Below, one piece after another: positions 25,779 through 35,486 of a stretch of 64,000 nt of DNA. The notes beneath the pieces were generated by a model, which was not told the origin of the DNA, made no database searches, and worked only from the letters and a program-made list of their open reading frames with translations. The stretch comes from Polyangia bacterium (GTDB lineage Bacteria; Myxococcota_A; Polyangia; Nannocystales; Nannocystaceae), in contig JAUIKS010000045.1 of NCBI GenBank assembly GCA_030430565.1, forward strand, positions 1 to 64,000, in the 5' to 3' direction. The first letter of the stretch is position 1. Each line of letters starts with the position of its first letter. A program made the translations under genes and the position numbers.

Positions 25779-28700
25779 ATGCGCTCGCGTCTCGCCACAA
25801 CCACAACGACCGCGCTGCTCCTCACGCTCGGCGCGGTCACGCTGGCGGGCGCGCTCTCGCTGACCGCGTGCAAGCGCGAGCGCGAGCGCGAGGAGGTCAG
25901 CGGCCTGCTCGTGATCCTGCCCCGTGACGCCGACGCGACCGTGACGCGCACCAGCGGCGCGGCCGCGCGCTACCTCGAGGCGATCGCGGGTCGGTCGGTG
26001 ACGGTCCTGCCGCTGGACCCGGACGCGCCGGACGCCGTGGCGACGGCGGCGAGGCGGCAGCGCGCGGGCCTGGTGCTGGTGCTCGAGGGGGAGCGCTTTG
26101 ATCCGGCGCGTATCGACGGCGCGCGCGTGGAGGCCCTGGGCGAGTGGGGCTTCGTGCTCGAGACCCAGGAGCTCGGCGACTGGCGCAGCCCGCTGGGCGG
26201 CGAGGGGGCGACGGTGGTGTGGACCGCGGGCGCGAGCAGGCTCGCCGAGCAGTACGCGGTCTACGAGCTGCTGCGCCGCCTGGGCGCGCGCTTCTTCCAC
26301 CCGGAGCAGGAGTACATCCCGCGCCACGACAAGGCGGACCTGCGCGCGCTCGCCCGCCGCCCGACCGCGCTGCACCGCGTCGACGCGAGCGGGGCGGCGC
26401 GGGACTACACGCCGGACTTCGATCAGCGCTCGTGGTCGTTTCACGGCTCGCACCCGCTCGAGATCCTCGAGCCCTTCTCCGACGGCGACTTCCCCTTCGA
26501 CCAGGCCGAGCGCGTCAACGACTGGATCGTTAAGAACCGCGGCAACCGGGCCAAGGGCCTCGGGCGGGGCGTCGCCGGCGAGGAGGCGCGGTCGCGTCGT
26601 CAGCGGGAGCTGGTCGAGCTGCACGCGCTGCTGGGCTTCCCCTCGGGGGTCGGCATCACGCTGCACAACCAGCAGCAGGGCGCGAGCGCGGTCATCGACC
26701 CGAGCGGCGATGTGCCCGTGAAGCAGCAGATCGAGGACTACGTCGCCAAGCGCCTCGCGGCCAGCCCGGACGCGATCTCGTTCGGGATCCACTTCGGCCC
26801 GACCGAGGTCACGACGACCCCCGACCGCGAGACCGTCGACTGGATCAACTGGGCCGGGCGCAAGGCGCTGGCGCTGCGCCCCGACATCCGCGTCGAGATC
26901 AACAACCACATCTCGGGCGCGCAGCCGACCCCCAACTTCGACGACCTGGGCTGCCCCCCGGGGACCAACGAGGACGGGCGCGGCGACTATTACGACCTGG
27001 CCTTTCACACCGATCCGCGCTTCAGCGTCTCGGTCCACACGGTCATGTTCTACCCGCTCGAGGGGCCCGCGCGGGTCTACAACCAGCGCTCCTTCGCCCA
27101 CAAGCTGTGCCTGATGAAGCGGGCCTCGGCCCAGGGGCGACCGCTGAAGTACTTCCCCGAGGGATCGTGGTGGCTCAGCTTCGACAACCCCGTGCCGGTC
27201 TACCTGCCGCTGTACATGGCGACGCGCGCCCGGGACATCGAGCTGATCAAGCCGCTGCTCGCCGCGCGCGGCGGCGGGACGCTGCACTCGCACCACATGT
27301 TTAACAGCGGGCAGGAGTGGGGCTACTGGCAGCAGGACTACGCCGTCGGGCTGATGCACTGGAACGCCGACGTCACGCTCGACGACGTGCTCGGCGAGCT
27401 GCTCGACCCGCTGTGCCCGCCGGCCCAGCTCGCCGAGGGCTGCGCGGCGCGGACGCGGGCGACGGCGGTCCTGCGCGAGCTCATGGCGCACCAGGAGGAC
27501 ATGTTCCTCGAGCAGGTCGACTGGCGCGGGCGCCCGGGCGGGCGCTACCTGTACTTCGCCGGCGAGGACGCGGGGGACGAGCTCGCCGCGCTCGCGGGCT
27601 TCGAGTTTCGCCCGGTGGTGGTGCGGCTCGACGAGGTCGCGGGCTGGGAGCAGGCGCAGCTCGATCACCTGCGCGACACGGACCTGCAGGCGCTGGCGGA
27701 GGCCGAGCGCTTGCACGCGGGCTGGCTGGAGGCGCTGGTCGGGCTGCAGCCCGAGGTGCCGGAGGCGGGGCGCCCGTGGCTCGACGAGATTGTCGATGGG
27801 GTCGAGATCAACCTGCTGCGGGCCCAGCACGCGCGCGGCCTCTACGCGGCGGTCGTCAGCCGGCGCGAGGCCGAGCTGCGCGGGGCGCCCGAGCCCGCCA
27901 AGGCGGCGGCGGCCGACTGGGCGCGGGCCGAGCAGGCGCTCGCGCGGGCCGAGCAGGTCGTGCGGCGACGCGAGGCCGCCTACCGCTACCCGGTCGCGCA
28001 GACCCACGGCGGCGGCGTGACGCCAGAGACGGCGGTCGACAACGGCACGACCTACGGGTTCCGCGTGCACACCAAGACGCACCTGCTGACCTACTGGAGG
28101 AGCCGCCACGAGGCCGCGCGCGCGCTGATCGAGGACGCGGGCCCGCTCGACGCCGGCGCGCTCGCGCTGACGCCGGCCCTGGCCGCGCCCGGCCAGGCGC
28201 TCTCGGTTACATGGCCCGAGAGTCAGGAAGAGCTGAGCGCGACGCTCACGGTCGGCGCGCGCGCGCTCGCGCCGCCCCAGGACGCGCTCGCGCTGGGGGA
28301 GGGCGCCTCGTTCTGGCCGGTCGCGGGCTCGCTGCGCGTGGGCGACGTGAGCGCGAAGGTCTCGGGGGGGGTCGCGCGCGCGTCGATCCGGGCGCGCAGC
28401 GAGCCGGGCGCGCTGGCGCTGGTCGAGCCGCGCTCGGAGCTGGCGCAGATGGTGCTCAAGACCGTGTTCCCGGCGGTGCGCTGGGCGTGGCTGCCAGGGC
28501 CGGAGCCCCGCGGCTTGGTGTGGGCGGCCGACGTCGACGGGGACGGCGTCGTGCCCTACAGCGCGCTCGCGTTGGCGCCGGCTGCGGCGGGGGCGGGCGC
28601 GGGCGCGGACTTCTCGACCTCGCCGATCTCGCTGCGCGTGCCGCTGGCGTTCGGGAAGCGCGACCGCTCCATGCAGATGGAGCAGGTCGTGTTCCGCGGC

Positions 28701-28904
28701 GCGGTCCAGCGCGGCGTGATCCAGTCGCCGGTCCACATGACGGGGGAGCTCGTGCTGGACGACGTCGTCGGCGCGCTGATCGAGCTCGCGGGCTACGAGC
28801 GAGAGGGCGCGCTGAAGACCTTGGGCGGCCTGCTGGGATTCGATCCGGCGGCGCCCCCGGCGTCGGTTCGCTTCGCGGCGGACGTCGCGCTCACGCCCGA
28901 GTGA
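25779..28904 (+). CDS. Large DUF4838-like lipoprotein
   Basis: About 1041 residues. The ATG at 25779 gives a signal peptide and lipobox (SLTAC, Cys22), while the GTG at 25749 would add a poor N-terminus. Residues about 30-190 resemble the N-terminal domain of alpha-glucuronidase-like enzymes (AEQYAVYELLRRLGARFFHPEQEYIP). The middle (about 190-620) has the DUF4838-like barrel with YTPDFDQRSWSFHG, HNQQQGASAVID, SFGIHFGPTEVTT, INNHISG and the HSHHMFNSGQEWGYWQQDY segment. The C-terminal 400 residues are helical then beta-rich. It is probably an outer glycan-acting or glycan-binding protein; the enzyme activity is not proven. Confidence 0.8.
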   Translation: MRSRLATTTTTALLLTLGAVTLAGALSLTACKREREREEVSGLLVILPRDADATVTRTSGAAARYLEAIAGRSVTVLPLDPDAPDAVATAARRQRAGLVLVLEGERFDPARIDGARVEALGEWGFVLETQELGDWRSPLGGEGATVVWTAGASRLAEQYAVYELLRRLGARFFHPEQEYIPRHDKADLRALARRPTALHRVDASGAARDYTPDFDQRSWSFHGSHPLEILEPFSDGDFPFDQAERVNDWIVKNRGNRAKGLGRGVAGEEARSRRQRELVELHALLGFPSGVGITLHNQQQGASAVIDPSGDVPVKQQIEDYVAKRLAASPDAISFGIHFGPTEVTTTPDRETVDWINWAGRKALALRPDIRVEINNHISGAQPTPNFDDLGCPPGTNEDGRGDYYDLAFHTDPRFSVSVHTVMFYPLEGPARVYNQRSFAHKLCLMKRASAQGRPLKYFPEGSWWLSFDNPVPVYLPLYMATRARDIELIKPLLAARGGGTLHSHHMFNSGQEWGYWQQDYAVGLMHWNADVTLDDVLGELLDPLCPPAQLAEGCAARTRATAVLRELMAHQEDMFLEQVDWRGRPGGRYLYFAGEDAGDELAALAGFEFRPVVVRLDEVAGWEQAQLDHLRDTDLQALAEAERLHAGWLEALVGLQPEVPEAGRPWLDEIVDGVEINLLRAQHARGLYAAVVSRREAELRGAPEPAKAAAADWARAEQALARAEQVVRRREAAYRYPVAQTHGGGVTPETAVDNGTTYGFRVHTKTHLLTYWRSRHEAARALIEDAGPLDAGALALTPALAAPGQALSVTWPESQEELSATLTVGARALAPPQDALALGEGASFWPVAGSLRVGDVSAKVSGGVARASIRARSEPGALALVEPRSELAQMVLKTVFPAVRWAWLPGPEPRGLVWAADVDGDGVVPYSALALAPAAAGAGAGADFSTSPISLRVPLAFGKRDRSMQMEQVVFRGAVQRGVIQSPVHMTGELVLDDVVGALIELAGYEREGALKTLGGLLGFDPAAPPASVRFAADVALTPE

Positions 28905-28933
28905 GCGGGCCGGCGGCCGGAGCGTGAAAACAT

Positions 28934-28950
28934 ATGTCTAAAAAGACATG
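28934..28950. promoter_or_regulatory. Dispersed palindrome, copy A
   Basis: ATGTCT-N4-AGACATG between two convergent genes, so at this site it is more likely a terminator hairpin or a dispersed repeat than an operator. It shares core and spacing with 34689-34705, 53538-53554 and 55132-55148. Confidence 0.5.
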
Positions 28951-29033
28951 AGTTGTGTTTGTCGGGAACAACGAATGGCGCGGACGATCGCGCGGACCTG
29001 CGCGCGAGCCCGCGCGGTGACGGCTGACGGTCT

Positions 29034-29942
29034 TCACCCGAGCAGGGCGCGCAGCTCGTTGGCGACTGCGGCGGCGCCCCGCTCGGAGATCATGATCGTG
29101 TAGTGGTTGACGTCGTCTACGTCGGCGAAGCTGAAGCCGGCGATGCCGCGGCCGATCCGCTTCAGCCGCGCCGGGGTGTACAGCGGTCTGTCGTCCTTCA
29201 GCCCGCGCGGCGCGCGGAGGAAGCGGACCGGGCCCACGAGCCGCTTCAGGGCCGACGGGACGACGTTTTCGAACAGCTGCGCGCGGACGTCCTCGAGCAG
29301 CGCGGTCTTGCTGGTCGCCGGCCGCAGCTGCGGCGCCTCGCCGACCAGGTCGTAGTCCAGGTAGTCCTCGACGTAGCGCGACCAGTCGCGCGCGAGCGCG
29401 GGGTGGTCACGCCAGTACGCGCGGTAGTCCTCGCGGGACGCGAAGGTCATCTCGAGGCGCGAGAGCGCCGGCCCGAGCACGCGCTGCACGAGCTTCTCGA
29501 TCAGCCAGCCGCCGATCACGGGGACGCGGTGCAGCGGCAGCATGGGCAGGATCGGCAGGCCGCCGTCGACCATCATGACGGCGCCGCAGCGCGTCGGCTG
29601 CTCGGCCGCGAGCACGGCGGAGATGAAGGCGCCCATCGAGTGCCCGAGGACCACGTCCGCGACGTCGAGCTCGAGGTGATCGAGGACCGCGACGAGGTCG
29701 CGCGCGTGCGCGAGCATGCCCCAAGGGCCCGGTACGTTGTTGCTGCGGCCGCGGCCGCGGAGATCCGGCGCGATCAGCTGGACCTCGCCGGCGAGCGCGT
29801 CGGCGAGCGCGCTGAACTCGCGATGCGAGGCGGTGACGCCGTGGACGGCGAGCACGACCGGGCCGCGATCGCCCCAGCGCGCGACGGTCAGCTCGCCGCC
29901 GGCGACCGGCGCCTGAACGAGGCGGTACCGTGCGTCAGGCAT
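29034..29942 (-). CDS. Alpha/beta hydrolase
   Basis: A 302-residue soluble hydrolase of the alpha/beta fold. It has the oxyanion region VLAVHGVTASHREF, the DLRGRGRS turn and the nucleophile elbow GHSMGAF (Ser near residue 103). A lid region follows around 145-215. The catalytic His is probably the one in DVDDVNHYTIM near the C-terminus. Such enzymes cleave esters, amides or epoxides; the substrate is unknown. There is no signal peptide. It lies 34 bases downstream of the secreted esterase-like lipoprotein gene and may be co-transcribed with it. Confidence 0.88.
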   Translation of the reverse strand: MPDARYRLVQAPVAGGELTVARWGDRGPVVLAVHGVTASHREFSALADALAGEVQLIAPDLRGRGRSNNVPGPWGMLAHARDLVAVLDHLELDVADVVLGHSMGAFISAVLAAEQPTRCGAVMMVDGGLPILPMLPLHRVPVIGGWLIEKLVQRVLGPALSRLEMTFASREDYRAYWRDHPALARDWSRYVEDYLDYDLVGEAPQLRPATSKTALLEDVRAQLFENVVPSALKRLVGPVRFLRAPRGLKDDRPLYTPARLKRIGRGIAGFSFADVDDVNHYTIMISERGAAAVANELRALLG

Positions 29943-29976
29943 GTTCGTCTCCGTTTCTCATCGTCGGGCGTGGCGG

Positions 29977-31065
<1,089 letters not shown>

Positions 31066-31161
31066 GCTCGCTGAGTACCATCGCGCGCTGACGAGGGGCA
31101 ATCACGCGGGCGTGGATTCATCCGCGCCGCTCGTGCGTAGTAGTAGCCTGTGCGGAATTCG

Positions 31162-32427
31162 ATGACGCGGTGGACGCGGACGAGGGGGCGCGGGGTCTCG
31201 CGGAGCGTGCTGGTCGGGTGGATCGCGCTCTGCGGGGTTGTTGGCTGCACGCCCTTCGAGGCCGAGCGCGAGCCTGTCGCGGTCACGCCCGAGCGCGCGC
31301 CCGCGCTCGAGCCCGAGCTCGCCGGTGAGGTCGAGCGTGGGGCGCCGCTCGTCGTCGCCGAGACGGACCCGGCGCCCGCGAGCGCGTCGGTGGATCCTCC
31401 CGCGCGCGCGCTCCGGGGCGAAGACTTCTGGCCCGGCAACCGCCTGCTCGAGCCGGAGCAGCTCGAGCGGCAGAACGCGCTCGTGCAGCGGTCGCTGGAG
31501 TCGATCGCGCGCGAGGATCCGCAGCGCCCCGAGCTGGTGTTCCGCGTGGCCAACAACTTCCGCGCGCTGCGGATGCGTCGCGAGGACGCCGCGGCCGCGG
31601 CCGCGGCCGTCACGTTGCTGGAGACGGTGGTGCACGATCCGCGCTCGCGGTACCCACGAATGGACGAGGCGCTGTTCGTCTACGGCGCTGAGCTGGGGTA
31701 CCTGGGGCGCGATCAGGAGATGCGCGAGGCGTACAAGCGGCTGATCCTGCACCACCCCGCCAGCGCCGTCGTCCCGCACGTGTACCTCGCGTTCGCGGAT
31801 CACTACTACGCCCAGCGAGCGTTCGTGCAGGCCGCGAGGATGTACGAGAAGGTCCTTCAGCTGAACGCGCCGGCGCTGCTGGGCTACGTGAGCCTGCAGC
31901 TCGCGCGCTGTCACCTCCACCCGCTCACCAGCGGTGAGCCTGACTACGTGCGATCGCTGGAGCTGTACGCGCGCGCGATCAAGGCGGCCTCGACCGGGCG
32001 CGCGATCCCAGGCGCGCTCGCGTCGCGCCTGCGGCAGCGCGCGCGCGCCGAGCTCACGTTCCCCTACGCGCGGGTCGGCAAGCCGGCGAAGGCGCCGGCC
32101 TTCTTCGCCCGGGTCGGCGTCGGGCCCGAGGGAGAAGATGACTCAAAAGACATGATGGAGTCGCTCGCGCGCCACTACGAAGACGCGGGGTTGTACGTCG
32201 AGTCGAGCTCGATCTACCGGTCGCTCCAGGCGCGCTACCCCGACGACCCGGCCGGCTGCGCGTGGACGTGGGGGATCTACGCGAACGCGCGGGCGGGCGG
32301 GCAGGCGCCGGCGGTGACGGAGGCTCGGGAGCGCCTCGAGCGGCTCGCCCGATCGGCGCGCTGGCGTGGGGACCCCGCGTGCGCCGCGTGGGCCCGCGAG
32401 GCGAGCCACGACCGCGAGCTCCGCTGA
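31162..32427 (+). CDS. TPR-type lipoprotein
   Basis: About 421 residues from the ATG at 31162 (a GTG at 31150 is possible). The signal peptide and lipobox (VVGC) are followed by a Glu/Pro/Ala-rich linker (about 30-85). The remaining part is helical with TPR-like pairs, such as VYLAFADHYYAQRAFVQAARMYEKVLQLN and a second near 320-350 (DAGLYVESSSIYRSLQARYPDDP). It resembles outer-membrane TPR scaffold proteins found in myxobacteria. No partner is indicated by the context. It is divergent from the esterase-like gene across about 95 bases. Confidence 0.82.
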   Translation: MTRWTRTRGRGVSRSVLVGWIALCGVVGCTPFEAEREPVAVTPERAPALEPELAGEVERGAPLVVAETDPAPASASVDPPARALRGEDFWPGNRLLEPEQLERQNALVQRSLESIAREDPQRPELVFRVANNFRALRMRREDAAAAAAAVTLLETVVHDPRSRYPRMDEALFVYGAELGYLGRDQEMREAYKRLILHHPASAVVPHVYLAFADHYYAQRAFVQAARMYEKVLQLNAPALLGYVSLQLARCHLHPLTSGEPDYVRSLELYARAIKAASTGRAIPGALASRLRQRARAELTFPYARVGKPAKAPAFFARVGVGPEGEDDSKDMMESLARHYEDAGLYVESSSIYRSLQARYPDDPAGCAWTWGIYANARAGGQAPAVTEARERLERLARSARWRGDPACAAWAREASHDRELR

Positions 32428-32464
32428 CGCGCGTCGTCGTTGGTCGTTGTTCGCTAGCGCCGAA

Positions 32465-32481
32465 CTGTAAAGAAGTGTTTG
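32465..32481 (+). promoter_or_regulatory. Direct-repeat box, copy 1 (CTGTAAAGAAGTGTTTG)
   Basis: Two TGT half-sites 10 bp apart, 42 bases upstream of the response-regulator start. The same box occurs at 34662-34678 and 34750-34766. OmpR/PhoB-family regulators bind direct repeats one helical turn apart, so this is a candidate autoregulatory site. Confidence 0.5.
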
Positions 32482-32522
32482 GGCCGCGCCCGTCGGCCGC
32501 GCGCGGGCCCGCGCGCGCTACG

Positions 32523-33245
32523 ATGTCACCCGTGGGGCTCGCCCGCAAAGACTCGCTCGGCCTCGTGACGGTGCTGCTGGTCGAGGACGACCCGCGCATC
32601 CGCGAGCTCGTGGGCGCCTACCTCCGCGAGCGCGAGATGGTGGTCGCGTCGGCGACGAGCGCCGAGGAGGCGCTGCGCGAGTTCTCGCGCATGAGCTTCG
32701 ACGTCGTGCTGCTCGACCTCATGCTCCCGGACCGCTCAGGCCTCGAGGTCTGCGAGCGCGTGCGTCAGCGCTCGGATGTCCCGATCATCATGTTGACCGC
32801 GCTCGGCGAGGAGGCGCAGCAGGTCGCGGGCTTCGACGCCGGCGCCGACGACTACGTGGTCAAGCCGTTCTCGCTGCGCGGCCTGGTCGCGCGCATCGAG
32901 GCCAACGTCCGGCGCGCCCGCGGCTCGCTCGGGCCGACCGTCCAGCGGGTGCGCGTGGGCGGCCTCGAGCTCTCGCCCGGGACGCTGCAGGCGACGCTCG
33001 ACGGGCAGGCGCTGCACCTCACCGCCCACGAGTTCGCGCTGCTGCGCGCGCTGGCGGAGCGCGCGGGTCGGGTGGTGTCCCGCGACCAGCTGCTGGGGAC
33101 GATCCACGGCAGCGCGGACGAGGCCTTCGGGCGCTCGATCGACATCCACGTTTCGAAGATCCGCCAGAAGCTCGGCGACGATCCGCGGCGGCCGCGGCTG
33201 CTCAAAACGGTCCGCGGCAAGGGCTACCTGTACGCGGCGGGATAG
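32523..33245 (+). CDS. OmpR-family response regulator
   Basis: A 240-residue protein. The receiver domain (about 15-130) has the acidic pair Asp22-Asp23, phospho-acceptor Asp65 in VVLLDLMLPD, Thr92 and Lys114 in VVKPFS. The C-terminal winged helix (about 145-240) reads LTAHEFALLRALAERAGRVVSRDQLL, then GRSIDIHVSKIRQKLGDD and a final LLKTVRGKGYLY, all typical of OmpR/PhoB DNA-binding domains. The ATG at 32523 is chosen over the long upstream frame. One base separates its stop from the sensor kinase start, so the two genes form an operon. It probably binds the direct-repeat boxes around the locus. Confidence 0.93.
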   Translation: MSPVGLARKDSLGLVTVLLVEDDPRIRELVGAYLREREMVVASATSAEEALREFSRMSFDVVLLDLMLPDRSGLEVCERVRQRSDVPIIMLTALGEEAQQVAGFDAGADDYVVKPFSLRGLVARIEANVRRARGSLGPTVQRVRVGGLELSPGTLQATLDGQALHLTAHEFALLRALAERAGRVVSRDQLLGTIHGSADEAFGRSIDIHVSKIRQKLGDDPRRPRLLKTVRGKGYLYAAG

Positions 33246-33246
33246 C

Positions 33247-34578
33247 ATGCCGGCGGCGAGAAACAGGCTGTTCTTCCGCATCTACGGGCTGCTCGCGCTC
33301 GCGGTCGCGCTGACGATCCTGGCCTCGCACGTCGTCGCGCTCGGTCACCTGCACGTCGCCCGAGAGTACACGGCGGCCGAGCTCACGCGGGCCTTCGCCG
33401 CCGAGCTCGCCGATGTCGAGGATGATGACGAGCTCGCGCGCCGGCTCAAGGGCGCGAAGATCGGCGAGTACGCGCCGCTGGTCTATGACGCCGCGGGGCG
33501 GCGGGTCTCGGGCTTCGGGCCCGACTCGATCCAGCACGTCAGCCTCGATCACCACACGGTCGTGCACGTGCGGCGGCCCCACAGCGCGCCGTGGATCGTG
33601 ATCGCGCACCCGCAGGGCCTCGAGCACATGCCGATGTTCACGCTGTGGTCGCTGACGCTGATCATCCCGCTCATCGTGCTCGTGTTCGTGGCGTGGTCGT
33701 TTGAGCGCGGGTATCGGCGCCCGTTCGCGCGGCTGACCGAGGCGGTCGAGGCGGTCGGCCAGGGCGATCTCAGCGCGCGCGCGCAGCTCGAGCGCGGCGA
33801 CGAGCTTGGGCAGGTCGGGCGCGCCTTCGACGAGATGGCCGAGAAGGTCGCGACGCTCGTCGGTCAGCAGCGGCGGCTGCTCGCGGCGGCCTCGCACGAG
33901 CTGAGGACCCCGCTGACGCGGGTCCGGCTCGCGCTCGAGGCGGTCGAGGACGCGGGCGAGCAGGGCGAGGACAACGCGCGCGCGCAGGGGCGCCGGCTCG
34001 GCGCGGAGCTGCCGGCGATCCGCCGCGACCTCGACCTGCTCACGCGCATGGTCGAGGACCTGCTGACGGCCGCGCGCCTCGAGCCCGGCGAGCGGGCGCG
34101 GGCGCGGGAGGCGAGGCTCGAGCTGACGGGCGTCGCGCTCGACGAGCTGGCCGAGAGCGCGGGTCGACGCTTCCGTCGCGCGCACCCCCGCCGCCGCCTC
34201 GAGGTGCGCGCGAGGACAGGCGCCTCGGCGCGGCTCGACCGCGAGCTGATCCTGCGCGCGCTGGACAACCTGCTCGAGAACGCCGCGCGCTACTCCGACG
34301 AGGACGCGCCCGTCGAGCTGCGGGTCGAGCGTTCGGGGGAGCGCGCGTGCTTCGTCGTGGTCGACGCGGGCGTCGGGATCCCCGAGGACGAGCGCGCGAA
34401 GATCTTCGAGCCGTTCTTCCGCGGCCGAGACTCGCGCGCGCGCAGCTCAGTCGGCTCGGGCCTCGGGCTCAGCCTCGTGCGCACGATCGCCGAGACCCAC
34501 GGCGGCGAGGTGCGGGTCGAGAGCGCGCCGGGGCGGGGCACGACGATGCGGCTCTGCGTCGCGCTCGACCCTTCATAG
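33247..34578 (+). CDS. Sensor histidine kinase
   Basis: A 443-residue inner-membrane kinase. Two membrane helices (about 11-33 and 130-152) enclose a short periplasmic sensor domain of about 95 residues. A HAMP linker follows (about 150-205), then the dimerisation domain with AAASHELRTPLTRVR, where His217 is the predicted phosphorylation site. The ATPase domain has the N box (LDNLLENAARYSDE), G1 (VVDAGVGIPEDE), F box (FEPFFRG) and G2 (GSGLGLSLVR). The sensor has several His (QHVSLDHHTVVHVRRPH), which might bind a metal; this is inference. The partner is the adjacent regulator. Confidence 0.93.
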   Translation: MPAARNRLFFRIYGLLALAVALTILASHVVALGHLHVAREYTAAELTRAFAAELADVEDDDELARRLKGAKIGEYAPLVYDAAGRRVSGFGPDSIQHVSLDHHTVVHVRRPHSAPWIVIAHPQGLEHMPMFTLWSLTLIIPLIVLVFVAWSFERGYRRPFARLTEAVEAVGQGDLSARAQLERGDELGQVGRAFDEMAEKVATLVGQQRRLLAAASHELRTPLTRVRLALEAVEDAGEQGEDNARAQGRRLGAELPAIRRDLDLLTRMVEDLLTAARLEPGERARAREARLELTGVALDELAESAGRRFRRAHPRRRLEVRARTGASARLDRELILRALDNLLENAARYSDEDAPVELRVERSGERACFVVVDAGVGIPEDERAKIFEPFFRGRDSRARSSVGSGLGLSLVRTIAETHGGEVRVESAPGRGTTMRLCVALDPS

Positions 34579-34661
34579 CGTTCGCTGCGCGTCGCAGATG
34601 TTCTCAAAATTTGTCTGCTCGGCGGCGCGGCGCGGAGCGCCGCGCCTGAACGATCACGAGA

Positions 34662-34678
34662 CTGTAAAGAACTGTTTG
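34662..34678 (+). promoter_or_regulatory. Direct-repeat box, copy 2 (CTGTAAAGAACTGTTTG)
   Basis: It differs from copy 1 at a single base and lies 140 bases upstream of the EF-hand gene, just after the sensor kinase gene. Confidence 0.5.
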
Positions 34679-34688
34679 CCCGAAACAC

Positions 34689-34705
34689 ATGTCTACAAAA
34701 CCATG
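34689..34705. promoter_or_regulatory. Dispersed palindrome, copy B
   Basis: ATGTCT-N4-AACCATG. It has the same spacing as the other copies; the right half matches the form at 55132-55148 (GACCATG). It lies between direct-repeat boxes 2 and 3. Confidence 0.4.
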
Positions 34706-34749
34706 TCGATCGCGTCGCCAGACCGCGCGACGCGGCGGCGGTCGGGCGC

Positions 34750-34766
34750 GTGTAAAGTACTGTTTG
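34750..34766 (+). promoter_or_regulatory. Direct-repeat box, copy 3 (GTGTAAAGTACTGTTTG)
   Basis: Fifteen of 17 bases match copy 2. It lies 52 bases upstream of the EF-hand gene start, a normal activator or promoter position. Confidence 0.5.
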
Positions 34767-34817
34767 TGGCCCGCCCGCGTGCTTGCGTCGCGGCGCCGCG
34801 CTCATCACTCTGACAGC

Positions 34818-35336
34818 ATGCAGCGAACCACCTTCCCCCTGTTTGCCACGCTCTCCCTCGCGCTCGTCGGGGCCTCCGCCTGCGGCGTGGAGCACGAGGG
34901 CGCCGTCGCCCACCGCCAGGCCGAGGACCCCGCCGCCGCGCACGCGGCCGAGGTGTTCGAGAAGTTCGACGCGAACAAGGACGGCGCGATCACGCAGGCC
35001 GAGGCCTCCGGCGCGCTGGCGCTGCACTTCTCGGGGATCGACCTGGACGCCGACGGCTCGATCGACATCGACGAGATGTCCGAGGCCGCGTCGAAGCTCT
35101 TCGAGGCCCATCAAGACGCCGAGGAGGGCGGGGACGCCGAGGCCCTCGAGGCGCACCTCGAGCAGCTCATGACGCACCACGACGCGAACCAAGACGGCGA
35201 GCTGACCGCGGACGAGCTCGCGGGCGGGCACCTCGCGGAGGCCCTGGACAAGGTCGACGACGACAAGAGCGGCGGGATCAGCCTCGAGGAGCTGCGCGCG
35301 CACGCGGAGCGGATGCACGCGTCGCACGCCGAGTGA
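34818..35336 (+). CDS. EF-hand calcium-binding lipoprotein
   Basis: A 172-residue protein. The signal peptide ends in the lipobox GASAC (Cys22). Four EF-hand loops follow in two pairs: DANKDGAITQAE, DLDADGSIDIDE, DANQDGELTADE and DDDKSGGISLEE. The Asp/Asn residues at loop positions 1, 3 and 5 and the Glu at 12 are intact in the first three, so calcium binding is likely. The ATG at 34818 is chosen because it starts the signal peptide. It lies downstream of the two-component pair and carries two copies of the box also found before the regulator gene, which suggests that it is a direct target of that system. Confidence 0.9.
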   Translation: MQRTTFPLFATLSLALVGASACGVEHEGAVAHRQAEDPAAAHAAEVFEKFDANKDGAITQAEASGALALHFSGIDLDADGSIDIDEMSEAASKLFEAHQDAEEGGDAEALEAHLEQLMTHHDANQDGELTADELAGGHLAEALDKVDDDKSGGISLEELRAHAERMHASHAE

Positions 35337-35486
35337 CGCGCGCTCGGTCGCGGCTCAGTCCGGCTCGAACCTCTCCGGCGCCAGCGACTCGCGCGGGTCG
35401 AGGGCGGCGCGCGGCCATCGAGCGGCTGTGAGGGCGCGTCGCGCCCGGCTTGACAGCGCCTCGTCGGCGGCCGATGCAGAGGAGCC

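Larger units (their letters stand above)
34579..34817. other. Upstream region of the EF-hand gene
   Basis: There is no gene. The 239 bases hold two copies of the direct-repeat box and one copy of the dispersed palindrome, making this the densest regulatory region of the window. Confidence 0.5.

Noticed and set aside
25710..28736. A 1008-codon minus-strand open frame
   Set aside because: Arg/Leu/Val-rich shadow of the DUF4838-like gene, caused by high GC; no family features.
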